Assembly: GCA_039090855.1 (NCBI GenBank)
Contig: CM077005.1
Coordinates: forward strand, 78,054,607-78,118,606
Reading direction: 5' to 3'
DNA: 64,000 nucleotides
From: Macrothele yani
Taxonomy: Eukaryota > Arthropoda > Arachnida > Araneae > Macrothelidae
Positions 46,394 to 57,334 of the stretch are shown one piece after another. A program made the translations under genes and the position numbers. The notes under the pieces are model-generated. The model did not search any database. It had not been told where the DNA came from and saw only the letters and a list, made by a program, of their open reading frames with translations. Every line of letters begins with the position of its first letter. The stretch's first letter is position 1.

Positions 46394-48804
46394 CTTTGCG
46401 TGTCTTGGTTGAGCTATACTGCACTGCTAAGCAGAACTGACGATTTCAAGCGTGAGACAGGGTTTCATCCTGATCTCGCGATTTTTCTTTTTAGAAAAAT
46501 TGTAATATACAATACCAGTTAATCAGAGCAGTGACGGGACTTTGTGAAAACGCTCTTGTAAGGGCGAAGTTCCGTTCAGCCCACATAGAGACTCTGGCAT
46601 CAGATTCGGGTACATCGACGTCGTTCAGGTCCCGCCGACGAAGGGACTCTTTGATCCCTTGTCAGCCCAAAGCCCGAGCGCCCGGATTCTAAGGTTAGAC
46701 TTGAGTGGGAGAACCCCAGGGTGCCCACTCAGTACTTAGAAGAAATTTGCGTTTTTCATCTCTCTCACAGAGATGTCAACTACCCAGAAGGGTAAAGTGA
46801 AACCTAAGGGGTCAGTCCCCAAACCGTCCGGGTCAACCCGGACACTGAAGGTAGCGGCCAAAGCACTACCAAGCCCTGTCGGCAGTGCTAAAGGGGTTAG
46901 CCCCACTTCTGAGAACAGCCGGAAGGTAGAGCCCAATGCCAGGAGGAAACCGTCAAAGACGCTTCCCCCAGCGAAGGGCTCTAAAGCCGCTACACCCACG
47001 AAGGGAGCCTCGACTGAGCCTTCTCAGTCAGCAGGTGGTGTAAGCACACCCTTGCCACCTCCGCCCATGGCAAGGGAGGGTATACCACCACCCCAGCCCG
47101 AACCTGTTCGGGCTCTTGAGGGGTCGTCAGCTGATCCTCCAGAGACACCTCTGGAGGACAACCAGCATCCCAGGACACCCCCGGTGCTTACACCAGAGGC
47201 TTTCGTGGGCAGCATTCTCACCCTCATTGGGGAAGCAGAGTCCGTTCTCAAGGACTCGCGGGTCACTTCCTCAGGGAGAGAAAAAATGAAAGAGGCCCTG
47301 AAAAGTATTAAAGAGGCTTATTTCGAACAAGCAGTTCGGACGGCCTATCTTGAAGGCAGGCTGTCCGTTCAGCAGGAGTCGAGCTGCAAAGCCGACGCCA
47401 AAGTGGTCTCCTACGCCGAAGTGGCTAGGAAAGGGGCTAGCACGGCGAAAGGGTCTTCGCCCGCCCCGATTGAGAATAAAAACAAAAAGACGGGAGACAA
47501 GAGACATGTGCTATTAGTCTACCCCACAGTCGAGAGTGCGTCCTCAGAGGACACAAAGAAGACCCTGAAGACTGCAGTCAACCCAACTAAACTGCAGATA
47601 GGGGTCAAGAGCATTCGGAGCATTAGGAAAGGAGGGGTCCCGGTGGAGTGTTCCCATCCCGGGGAGCTCGACTGCCTTGCCCAGGAGTTGAGCAGCAATC
47701 CGTTGACCAAGGACTGCATACTCCCCACGGCCCCATGAAAGAGACACCCCTGGTGATAGTCTATGGGGTCGACGGGGATCTCTCAGGGAAAGAGTTCGAG
47801 GAGGCGGTTCGCGGGCAGAACCCAGAATTCGAGAACGGGTTTAAAGCCTGTTTCCCCATCAAGGGCAAGGAAGGTAGGGTCCACTGGGTGGCAGACGTGG
47901 AGCCCAAGGCCTTCCAGCACTTGGTGAGGCGGAAGACACTGAACTTGGGTTGGTCAATGCTCCGCCTAAAGGAATTTTTGCGCGAAGTCAGGTGCTTTTG
48001 GTGTAATGGCTTCGGTCATTTCCGAGGCAACTGCCCCGAGTCAGAAGCAAGGTGCGGCACTTGCGGTGAAGTTGGGCACCAGCACCACCAGTGTGCAGCC
48101 GCACCGAAGTGCAGCAATTGCACTGCTGCAAATGCCAAGTTCCGCCTGAAGCTGGACGTCTCTCACTCCAGCTTCAGTAAGACATGCCCTAGTCTTATTA
48201 GGGAACTTGAGCAAAGGAAGAGCCGGGTCAACTATGGTTGACAGATGGTAGTACCCTCGGAGGTACGTAGCTCTCGACATTGAGCTTTTGGGTCTATTGA
48301 CCAAGGTGTTTTTGATGACCCTGGCCCGGGGTCATCACCACAGCACAGGCCCTAGCACTGTGGACCATGTAAATATTTCTGTGTGAACAATGTGTTTTCA
48401 GTGCCTGAATATTTGTGAGAGGGGTGCATGAGACCCTCTTAGTGTAATGTCAATGTAATTTTTCATTAGATACCAAATAAAGTCCCAAAAACTCGCGTTG
48501 GCGGGCGATCTCCCGGCCATGAGATGGGATATTTTTGAAAAGTTGCTTGCCCCAACCGCCCATAGCACGTCACACACATGGGTTGTGACAGAAGGGTGTA
48601 AGGTACCGGTCCCGTGGGGGAGGCAGATCCCCACAGGTCTCTAGACCGAATCTGTCCGAGTGGAAGACTGTAGTTTCCGGTGACTGATGGGCTAGCTGTC
48701 GGAACGCCGTCAGGGATCCTTTTAATCCAAAACTATTCGAGAGAGTTCCGCATTTTTCTGCGAGGTCAACACTAAGAGGGTGCAGGTAAAGTCATCAGCA
48801 TAGG
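46394..48804 (+). mobile_element. Gag-only non-LTR element, copy 1 (long)
   Basis: 2.41 kb inserted in the RTE endonuclease region, antisense to it. It has a 5' UTR of about 380 bp, a single gag-like ORF (46773-48241) and a 3' UTR of about 560 bp with GC-rich, likely structured sequence (gcgggcgatctcccggcc, cccgtgggggaggcagat). No endonuclease or RT frame is present. The element ends cagcatagg, directly followed by RTE sequence ttacctttattat. No target duplication is seen beyond one base. A shorter copy lies at 52294-53491. Confidence 0.85.
46773..48241 (+). pseudogene. Gag-like ORF1 with zinc knuckles, one frameshift
   Basis: Starts MSTTQKGKVKPKG. The first 130 residues are basic and rich in Pro/Ser/Lys, a disordered RNA-binding tail; residues 135-210 look helical (SILTLIGEAESVL); then a central domain (HVLLVYPTVES...LQIGVKSIRSIRKGGVPVEC), as in R1/I-type ORF1 proteins. 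A TGA (47736-47738) and a one-base loss just after shift the frame; copy 2 is intact there. The C-terminus carries CFWCNGFGHFRGNC and CGTCGEVGHQHHQC, both C-X2-C-X4-H-X4-C, then a third, long-spaced CSNC...H...C. It ends ELEQRKSRVNYG. Role: nucleocapsid-like RNA binding. Confidence 0.85.
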
Positions 48805-49345
48805 TTACCTTTATTATTTAGATGACGAATTTCCTCATAAAATTCTTCAATTTTTTCTTCAGGATGACTTGTGGTGGGTGCATAAGTTTGAATAATCTGA
48901 GCCTTGTATCTTCTTGAGAGTTGGATAACGAGTCGTGGAGCTCTGTCAGAGGAACTTTCCACTTCTACAACTTTATCCTTTAGTTTCTTGTTTATTATAA
49001 ATCCAACACCACTAGTTCTGCCAGTATCTGTCCCACGATAGTAGAAGAGATGTCCACTTTTCAGTTCAATGAGATCTTCTCTTTCTCTCCTTACCTCACT
49101 TAGCCCGACGATGTCCCACCTGATCCTTTGTAGTTCCTCTTCCAATTCAAGAAGCCTTGAATCAGAAGATAGGGAGCATCCATTATACATAGCCAAGGTC
49201 AGCATCAGATGACAGCCTAGTCCGGTCCTCCGGGGATTCTTAGCACCCTCTGCCTTCATGTCGCACTGGCCGCTGCCTTGGCCAGGTACATTCCAGCTGA
49301 CGGAGACTGAGAGCCAAGATTTAAGTTGTGGAGTCATTTTGGAGG

Positions 49346-49593
49346 TTTTTTTTTTTTTTTTTTGATTGGAGGTTTAACGACCACCGTGAGCAACTCAATG
49401 GGCTATAAGCAGTCGCCCGTCCCTAATTTAGGGTCACTGGTTCAAGGGAAGGGAGAGAGCCAGTGCCGTAAGACACAACATCCATGCCTGACCGGGATTC
49501 GAACCCGAACACAACATCCATGCCTGACCGGGATTCGAACCCGAACGCCTTACGGACGAATGATCAGAGGCCAGCGCCTTAGACCACTGCGGC
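49346..49593 (-). mobile_element. tRNA-derived SINE with duplicated B-box segment
   Basis: Bounded by ttggagg (49339-49345 and 49594-49600), within RTE copy C. On minus: A-box-like ccgcagtggtctaagg, B box gggttcgaatcc, body aggcatggatgttgtg and accctaaattagggacggg, and an A tail (T run 49346-49363). A 36-bp segment spanning the B box is repeated exactly (49474-49509, 49510-49545), giving two B boxes. It belongs to the same family as 40377-40591, which has one. Confidence 0.93.
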
Positions 49594-49809
49594 TTGGAGG
49601 GGTTTGGCCATAACTCACCACGCTGGCCAAGCGGGTTGGTGAGTGTGGGATAGCATTTCTTCTAATCCCGATGGTACAGTTATACCGCTATTGGCGGTCG
49701 TCAGAGCCCCTTTAGTGGGAACAGGATGCACCACGAGAAGGCGGGGTTGACATTTGCCAAGGAGAGGCTGTGATGTTGTGTATCACCTGACCTTACATCC
49801 CATATATAT

Positions 49810-52800
49810 CATCATCATCATCATCATCATCGTCAACCATTATCAATCCACTGCTGGACGAAGGTCTCCCCAAGTTTCCTCCACAACGGTCTGTCTTGTG
49901 CCAGTCTCCTCCATGTCACCCCTGCATACTTTCGAATTTCATCCACCCATCTCCCATGTGGTCTTCTTCTGGGTCTTTTCCTGTCCCTTGGAATCCAATC
50001 TAAAATTTCGGCTGTCCATACATGGTCTGTCCTTCTGGCAGTATGTCCAGCCCATTGCCATTTCAGGGATTTAACTCTGATCATGATGTCTTCCACTCTT
50101 GTCATTTTTTGGATCCACGAGTTCCTCTTCTTATCTCTCCTGGTTACACCAAGCATGCACCTCTCCATGCTTCTTTGAGTAGTCTGCAGCCTTTGTATAT
50201 CTTTTTTAGTTAAGGTCCATGTCTCTGCACCATACGTAAGCACTGGAAGGATGCATTGATCAAACATTTTTCTTTTAAAACATAATGGCATATTGCTCTT
50301 GAAAATTATGCCGTTTCTTCCAAAAGCTCTCCAGGCAAGTTTTGTACGCCGATTAATTTCTTCATCAATGTGACCCTCACTTGATATCTGCTGTCCAAGA
50401 TAAACGTACGTGTCTGTTATCTCCAGCTTTTCTCCATCAATCGATAAATCTTCATTTTTTGTAAAAGCATTGAACATCACTTTTGTCTTCTGAAAGTTCA
50501 TTTTTAATCCCACTTCTTTACTCTTGTCAGCAAGTTCCTGGATCATACTCTGCAGCTCTGATGGGGTAGTTGCAAAAATGACTACGTCATCAGCAAAACG
50601 AAGGTGGGTTAGATAATCTCCATTAATCTTTATCCCCTTGTTTTCCCAGCTCAGCGACTGAAAGACACCCTCCAATGTAGCATTAAAGAGCTTCGGAGAT
50701 ATGGTGTCACCTTGTCTCACTCCCTTTCCAATTTTTATGTGTGTTGTATTTTCAAACAGCCGAATCTTTGCACTTGCATTTTCATAGATGTTATTAATAA
50801 TATTAATGTATGCATCTTCAATACCGCAGGATTTCAGAGCCATTGTAACTGCTGATGGTTTCACCGAATCAAAGGGTTTTTCATAATCGATAAAAGCTAT
50901 GCACAATGGAAGTTCATATTCCCTCGCTCTTTCAATTAGTTCTCTCAGTACGTGGATATGATTTATTGTGCTGTAGCCACTTCTGAATCCAGCTTGTTCT
51001 CTCGGTTGAGCCATGTCAAGTGTTACCTTCAAGCGGTATGAAAGGACTTTAGTGAAGATTTTATAAACCACTGATAGGAGGCTGATAGGTCTGTAGTTCC
51101 CGAGATCCTCAATGTCACCTTTTTTTATGTAGCAGGATCATCGTAGCGTTGTTCCAATCCTCAGGAATCTTCCCTTCATTAAGGCATGGAGTGAAAATTT
51201 GGGCGAGTACTATTTCGATTTCTCCACTTGCTTCTTTGTGTGATGTCTACAATAATTCCATCTTCTCCTGGAGCTTTCCCCCACTTCACGTTCTTGATTG
51301 CATGTGCAACTTCTGCTGGAAGGACTGGAGGAACTCTGGTACTGGTACCTTTCATGATGTCTGGAGTGCATGTATCATCCCTTTCATATAATTTGGAGTA
51401 GAAATCTTTCACTCTTGTCAAAATTTCGCCTATATTTCTTGTTGCAGAACCATCTTCTTTTCTCAGTGCCATAATCTGTTTCCTTCGCTTACTGAGATGT
51501 CCCTTTGCTATCTTTAGGCTTTGGTTGTTTTCAACTGCTTTCCTCACTAGTTCACAGTTGAATTTCCTTACGTCTTCAGTGATATTTTTTCGTACTGTCT
51601 TGCATAGCTCTATATATTCCACTTTGGAAGTCACATCTTCTTTAGTTGTCCTCATCTCTCTTTTTTTTTTTTTTTTTTTTTTTTTATTTTCTGCATCAAC
51701 ATTTCGGTTTTTTTCTGATAATTTGTTCACATGCAACTTGTTCTTAGACCCAGATAATTTTGTTGCTGTTTCCATAAGAGCTGTGGTTACTTTTCTGTTA
51801 ACTTCAGAAATATCCACTTCTTCCGATGTTAGGCCTCCTAAAGCAGATAATCTGTTCTTCAGTTCCAACTTGAAGATATTATGGTGTTTTTTAAGGTTGG
51901 TTATGTCAATACATTATGTTTGTCTTATGAGCTTGCCACGTTCAAGTTTAGTGTTGAGGTGTATCTTACATCTCACCAATCTATGGCCACTACCTGTGTT
52001 GAACTTGTTTAGCACACTGCAGTCTTCTATGACGAATTTTTTGTTACACATAATAAAATCAATTTCACTTGTCGTCCCATTTGGATGTCTCCATGTCCAT
52101 TTCCTGTGTGGCTTTTTCTTGAAAAAGGAGTTCAAGATGAAAAACCCTTCTGCCTCTGCAAACTCAACGAGAGTATTTCCAAGCTGGTTTCTGTTGCTGT
52201 GACCGAATTTACCTACTGAAGTTTCATTCTGTTGCCGCATTTTTGAATTGAAATCTCCCATAATTATCTTCAAGTGCTGCTTACCTTTATTATCGGAGTA
52301 TAAGGAAAGGAGGGGTCGCCGTGGAGTGTTCCCATCCCGGGGAGCTCGACCGCCTTGCCCAGGAGTTGAGAAGCAATCCGCTGACCAAGGATTGCACACT
52401 TCCCACGGCCCCACGGAAGAGAAATCCCCGGTTGATAGTGTACGGGGTCGACGGGGGTCTCTCAGGGAAAGAGTTCGAGCAGATGGTTTGTGGGCAGAAC
52501 CCAGAGCTCGAGAACGGGTTCAAAGCCTGTTTTCCCATTAAGTGCAAGGGAGGTAGGGTCCACTGGGTGGCAGACGTGGAACCCAAGGCCTTCAAGCACT
52601 TGGTGAGGCGGAAGACGCTGAACTTGGGTTTGTCAGTGCTCCGTCTAAAGGAATTTTTGAGGGAGGTCAGGTGCTTTCGGTGTAATGGGTTCGGCCATTT
52701 CCGAGGCAACTGCCCCGAGACAGATGCAAGGTGAGGCAATTGTGGTGAAGTAGGGCACCAGCACCACCAGTGTGCAGCCGCACCGAACTGCAGCAACTGC

Positions 52801-54088
52801 ACCACTGCGAATGCCAAGTTCCACCTGAAGCTGGACGTCTCACACTCCAGCTTCAGTAAGACATGTCCTAGTCTTATTAGGGAACTTGAGCAAAGGAAGA
52901 GTCGGGTCAACTATCATTGACGGATGGTAGTACCCTTGGAGGTATGCAGCTCTCGATAAAGAGTTTTTCGGTCTATTGGCCAAGGTGTTTGAGTTGATCC
53001 TGGCCCGGGGTCATCACCACAGCACTGGCCCTAGTGCGGTGAACAATGTAAATAATTCAGTTTGTGTGATTTTTGTTTTAGTGTCTGATTATTGTGAGAG
53101 GGGTGCATGTGACCCTCATAGTAAACGTGCTTGTAATTTGCTGAGTTTTAAAATAAAGGACAGTAGTCCCAAAGAAACTCGCGTTGGCGGGCGATCTCCC
53201 GGCCACGAGATGAGATATTTTGAAAAAGTTGCTTGCCCCAACTGCCCATAGCACGTCGCACACACGGGTTGTGACAGAGGGGTGTAAGGTACCGGTGCCG
53301 TGGGGGAGGCAGATCCCCACAGGTCTCTAGACCGAATCTGTCCGAGTAGAAGACTGTGGTTTCCGGTGACTGACAGGCTGGCTGTCGGAACGCCGTCAAG
53401 GGATCCTATCTATCCCAAACTATTCGAGAGAGTTCCACATTTCCCTGCGAAGTCAGCACTTTGACGGTGCAGGTAAAGTCATCAGCTAGTGTTACCTTTA
53501 TTATTTAGATGAGGAATTTCCCCATAAAATTCTTCAATTATTTTTTCTTCAGGATCACTTGTGGTGGGTGCATAAGTTTGAATAATCTGAGCCTGGTATC
53601 TTTTCGAGAGTTGGATAACGAGTCGTGCAGCTCTGTCAGAGGTACTTTCAACTTCTACAACTTTATCCTTCAGTTTCTTGTTTATTATAAATCCAACACC
53701 ACTAATTCTGCCAGTATCTGTCCCACGATAGTAGAAGAGATGTCCACTTTTCAGTTCAATGAGATCTTCTCTTTTCTCCTTACCTCACTTAGCCCGACGA
53801 TGTCCCACTTGATCCTTTGTAGTTCCTCTTCCAATTCAAGAAGCCTTGAATCAGAAGATAGGGAGCGTCCCTTATACGTAGCCAAGGTCAGCATCAGATG
53901 GCACCCTAGTCAGGCCCTCCGGGATTCTTAGCACCCTCTGCCTTCATGTCGCACTGGCCGCTGCCTTGGCCAGGTACATTCCAGCTGCCGGAGACTGAGG
54001 GTCAAGATTTAAGTTGTGGAATCATTTTGGAGGGTTTGGCCATAACTCACCACGCTGGCCAAGCGGGTTGGTGAGTGTGGGATAGCAT
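49810..54088 (-). mobile_element. RTE LINE copy D, interrupted by gag-only element
   Basis: The tail (catcatcat...) starts at 49810, eight bases from the 5' end of copy C, so D and C lie head to tail on minus. Sequence runs to 52293, is interrupted by a gag-only element (52294-53491) with a 13-bp duplication, and resumes to 54088, where the match to other copies stops at gggatagcat, so about 160 bp of the 5' UTR is missing. A 412-codon RT frame (51071-49833) is open, but indels near 51120, 51240 and an A/T run at 51660-51685 break the rest. Confidence 0.9.
52294..53491 (+). mobile_element. Gag-only non-LTR element, copy 2 (5'-truncated)
   Basis: Corresponds to copy 1 from its base 47616 onward, so the 5' UTR and half of gag are absent, as expected for incomplete reverse transcription. 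It is flanked by the RTE sequence ttacctttattat on both sides (52281-52293 and 53492-53504), a 13-bp target duplication. The 3' junction with RTE is at the same RTE nucleotide as in copy 1. The gag fragment (52321-52734) is intact through the site of the copy-1 frameshift but has TGA in place of a zinc-knuckle Cys at 52732. Confidence 0.9.
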
Positions 54089-54147
54089 AGCTGAATATTT
54101 AAAACATCAAAAATTTCGGAAATAAACCTGATATTTTACGAAATGTA

Positions 54148-57100
54148 TGATGCGTAACATCACAGCCTCTCCTTGACAAATGTCAACCCCGCCTTCTCGT
54201 GGTACATCCTGTTCCCACTAAAGGGGCTCTGACGACCGCCAATAGCGGTATAACTATACCATCGGAATTAGAGGAAATGCTATCCCACACTCACCAACCC
54301 GCTTGGCCAGCGTGGTGAGTTATGGCCAAACCCCTCCAAAATAACTCCACAACTTAAATCTTGGCCCTCAGTCTCCGGCAGCTGGAATATACCTGGCCAA
54401 GGCAGCCGCCAGTGCAACATGAAGGCAGAGGGTGCTAAGAATCCCCGGAGAACCGGACTAGGCTGCCATCTGATGCTGACCTTGGCTACATATAACGGAC
54501 GCTCCCTATCTTCTGATTCAAGGCTTCTTGAATTGGAAGAGGAACTACAAAGGAACAAGTGGGACATCGTCGGGCTAAGTGAGGTAAGGAGAAAAGGAGA
54601 AGATCTCATTGAACTGAAAAGTGGACATCTCTTCTACTATCGTGGGACAGATACTGGCAGAACTAGTGGTGTTGGATTTATAATAAACAAGAAACTGAAG
54701 GATAAAGTTGTAGAAGTTGAAAGTTCCTCTGACAGAGCTGCACGACTCGTTATCCAACTCTCGAGAAGATACCAGGCTCAGATTATTCAAACTTATGCAC
54801 CCACCACAAGTCATGCTGAAGAAGAAATTGAAGAATTTTATGAGGAAATTCGTGATCTAAATAATAAAGGTAAGCAGCACTTGAAGATAATTATGGGAGA
54901 TTTCAAAGCAAAAATAGGGCAACGGCAACAGAATGAAACTTCAGTAGGTAAATTCCGTCACGGCAACAGAAACCAGCGCGGAAATACTCTCGTAGAATTT
55001 GCAGAGGCAGAAGGGTTTTTCATCTTGAACTCCTTTTTCAAGAAAAAGCCACACAGGAAATGGACATGGAGACATCCAAATGGGACGAGAAGTGAAATTG
55101 ATTTTATTATGTGTAACAAAAAATTCGTCATAGAAGACTGCAGTGTGCTAAACAAGTTCAACACAGGCAGTGACCATAGATTGGTGAGATGTAAGATGCA
55201 CCTCAACACTAAACTCGAACGTAGCAAGCTCATAAGACAAACAAAATGTATTGACATAACCAACCTTAAAAAACACCATAATACCTTCAAATTGGAACTG
55301 AAGAACAGATTATCTGCTTTAGAAGGCCTAACATCGGAAGAAGTGGATATTTCTGAAGATAACAGAAAAGTAACCAAAGCTCTTATGGAAACAGCAACAA
55401 AATTAGCTTGGTCTAAGAACAAATTGCATGTGAACAAATTATCAGGAAAAACCAAAATGTTGATGCAAAAAAGAAGAGAGATGAGGACAACTAAAGAAGA
55501 TGTGACTTCCAAAGTGGAATATATAGAGCTATGCAAGACAGTACGAAAAAGTATCACTGAAGACGTATGGAAATTCAACTGTGAACTAGTAAGGAAAGCA
55601 ATTGAAAACAACCAAAGCCTAAAGATAGCAAAGGGACATCTCAGTAAGGGGAAAAAACAGATTATGGCACTGAGAAAAGAAGATGGTTCTGTAACAAGAA
55701 ATAGAGGCGAAATTTTGACAAGAGTGAAAGATTTCTACTCCAAATTATATGAAAGGGACGATACATGTATTCCAGACATCATGAAAGGTACCAGTACCAG
55801 AGTTCTTCCAGTCCTTCCAGCAGAAGTTGCACATGCAATCAAGAACATGAAGCGGGGAAAAGCTCCAGGAGAAGATGGAATTACTGTAGACATCATACAA
55901 GAAGCAAGTGGAGAAATCGAAATAGTACTCGCCCAAATTTTCACTCGATGCCTTAATGAAGGGAAAATTCCTGAGGATTGGAACAACGCTACAATGATCT
56001 TGCTACATAAAAAAGGTGACATTGAGGATCTCAGGAACTACAGACCTATCAGCCTCCTATCAGTGGTTTATAAAATCTTCACTAAAGTTCTTTCACACCG
56101 CTTGAAGGTGACACTGGACATGGCTCAACCGAGAGAACAAGCTGGATTCAGGAGTGGCTACAGCACAATAGATCATATCCACGTACTGAGAGAACTAATT
56201 GAAAGAGCGAGGGAATATGAACTTCCATTGTGCATGGCTTTTATCGATTATGAAAAAGCCTTTGATTCGGTGAAACCATCAGCAGTTACAATGGCTCTGA
56301 AATCCTGCGGTATTGAAGATGCATACATTAATATTATTAATAACATCTATGAAAATGCAAGTGCAAAGATTCGGCTGTTTGAAAATACAACACACATAAA
56401 AATTGGAAAAGGAGTGAGACAAGGTGACACCATATCTCCGAAGCTCTTTAATGCCACATTGGAAAATGTCTTTCAATCACTGAACTGGGAAAACAAAGGG
56501 ATAAAGATTAATGGAGATTATCTAACCCACCTTCGTTTTGCTGATGACATAGTCATTTTTGCAACTACCCCATCAGAGCTACAGAGTATGATCCAGGAAC
56601 TTGCTGACAAGAGTAAAGAAGTGGAATTAAAAATGAACTTTCAGAAGACAAAAGTGATGTACAATGCTTTTACAAGAAATGAAGATTTATCGATTGATGG
56701 AGAAAAGTGGGAGATAACAGACACGTACGTTTATCTTGGACAGCAGATATCAAGTGAGGGTCACATTGGTGAAGAAATTAATCGGCGTACAAAACTTGCC
56801 TGGAGAGCTTTTGGAAGAAAAAGCATAATTTTCAAGAGCAATATGCCATTATGTCTTAAAAGAAAAGTGTTTGATCAATGCATCCTTCCAGTGCTTACGT
56901 ATGGTGCAGAGACGTGGACCTTAGCTAAAAGAGACATACAAAGGCTGCAGACAACTCAAAAAAGCATGGAGAGGTGCATGCTTGGTGTAACCAGGAGAGA
57001 TAAGAAGAGGAACTCGTGGATCCAAAAAATGACAAGAGTGGAAGACATCATGATCAGAGTTAAATCCCTGAAATGGCAATGGGCTGGACATACTGCCAGA

Positions 57101-57322
57101 AGAACAGACCATCGATGGACAGTCGAAATTTTAGATTGGATTCCAAGGGACAGGAAAAGACCCAGAAGAAGACCACATGGAAGATGGGTGGATGAAATTC
57201 GAAAGTATGCGGGAGTGACATGGAGGAGACTGGCACAAGACAGACTGTTGTGGAAGAAACTTGGGGAGACCTTCGTCCAGCAGTGGATTGATAATGGTTG
57301 ACAATGATGATAATGATGATAT
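54148..57322 (+). mobile_element. RTE LINE copy E, full-length coding region
   Basis: Plus strand, 5' UTR from about 54148 (lacking some 18 bp present in B and C), one long ORF, and a tail caatgatgataatgatgat after the stop. It faces copy D head to head across 60 bp (54089-54147). The right flank is (TA)n then A-rich sequence. Of the RTE copies here it is the only one with an uninterrupted frame. Confidence 0.95.
54419..57301 (+). CDS. RTE endonuclease-reverse transcriptase, 960 aa
   Basis: A complete single ORF of the size typical of RTE. Residues about 20-240: APE-type endonuclease (LATYNGRSLS, IVGLSEVRRKGED, TYAPTTS, WTWRHPNG, GSDHRLVRCKM). Residue 163 is Lys in MGDFKAKIG, where copies B and C have Asn; that Asn is part of the conserved catalytic centre of this endonuclease family, so cleavage is probably lost. 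Residues about 480-780: RT, with HKKGDIEDLRNYRPISLLS, FIDYEKAFDSV, GVRQGDTISPKLFN and the catalytic FADD (about 706-709). The C-terminus (WQWAGHTARR, RRPHGRWVDEIRK) ends at QQWIDNG. The start chosen is the first Met, shared with copy B. Confidence 0.95.
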   Translation: MKAEGAKNPRRTGLGCHLMLTLATYNGRSLSSDSRLLELEEELQRNKWDIVGLSEVRRKGEDLIELKSGHLFYYRGTDTGRTSGVGFIINKKLKDKVVEVESSSDRAARLVIQLSRRYQAQIIQTYAPTTSHAEEEIEEFYEEIRDLNNKGKQHLKIIMGDFKAKIGQRQQNETSVGKFRHGNRNQRGNTLVEFAEAEGFFILNSFFKKKPHRKWTWRHPNGTRSEIDFIMCNKKFVIEDCSVLNKFNTGSDHRLVRCKMHLNTKLERSKLIRQTKCIDITNLKKHHNTFKLELKNRLSALEGLTSEEVDISEDNRKVTKALMETATKLAWSKNKLHVNKLSGKTKMLMQKRREMRTTKEDVTSKVEYIELCKTVRKSITEDVWKFNCELVRKAIENNQSLKIAKGHLSKGKKQIMALRKEDGSVTRNRGEILTRVKDFYSKLYERDDTCIPDIMKGTSTRVLPVLPAEVAHAIKNMKRGKAPGEDGITVDIIQEASGEIEIVLAQIFTRCLNEGKIPEDWNNATMILLHKKGDIEDLRNYRPISLLSVVYKIFTKVLSHRLKVTLDMAQPREQAGFRSGYSTIDHIHVLRELIERAREYELPLCMAFIDYEKAFDSVKPSAVTMALKSCGIEDAYINIINNIYENASAKIRLFENTTHIKIGKGVRQGDTISPKLFNATLENVFQSLNWENKGIKINGDYLTHLRFADDIVIFATTPSELQSMIQELADKSKEVELKMNFQKTKVMYNAFTRNEDLSIDGEKWEITDTYVYLGQQISSEGHIGEEINRRTKLAWRAFGRKSIIFKSNMPLCLKRKVFDQCILPVLTYGAETWTLAKRDIQRLQTTQKSMERCMLGVTRRDKKRNSWIQKMTRVEDIMIRVKSLKWQWAGHTARRTDHRWTVEILDWIPRDRKRPRRRPHGRWVDEIRKYAGVTWRRLAQDRLLWKKLGETFVQQWIDNG

Positions 57323-57334
57323 ATATAAAAAAAA

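Larger units (their letters stand above)
43958..49801 (-). mobile_element. RTE LINE copy C, interrupted twice
   Basis: The RTE 3' tail (catcaccattgtcaacc) begins at 43958. RT and endonuclease sequence runs to 46393, is interrupted by a gag-only element (46394-48804), resumes at 48805, is interrupted again by a SINE (49346-49593), and ends with the full 5' terminus at 49801 (…ccttacatccc, as in copy B). It is thus a full-length RTE with two later insertions. The frame has stops near 45276-45330 and 45715. Tail and 5' end both sit in (TA)n. Confidence 0.9.
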
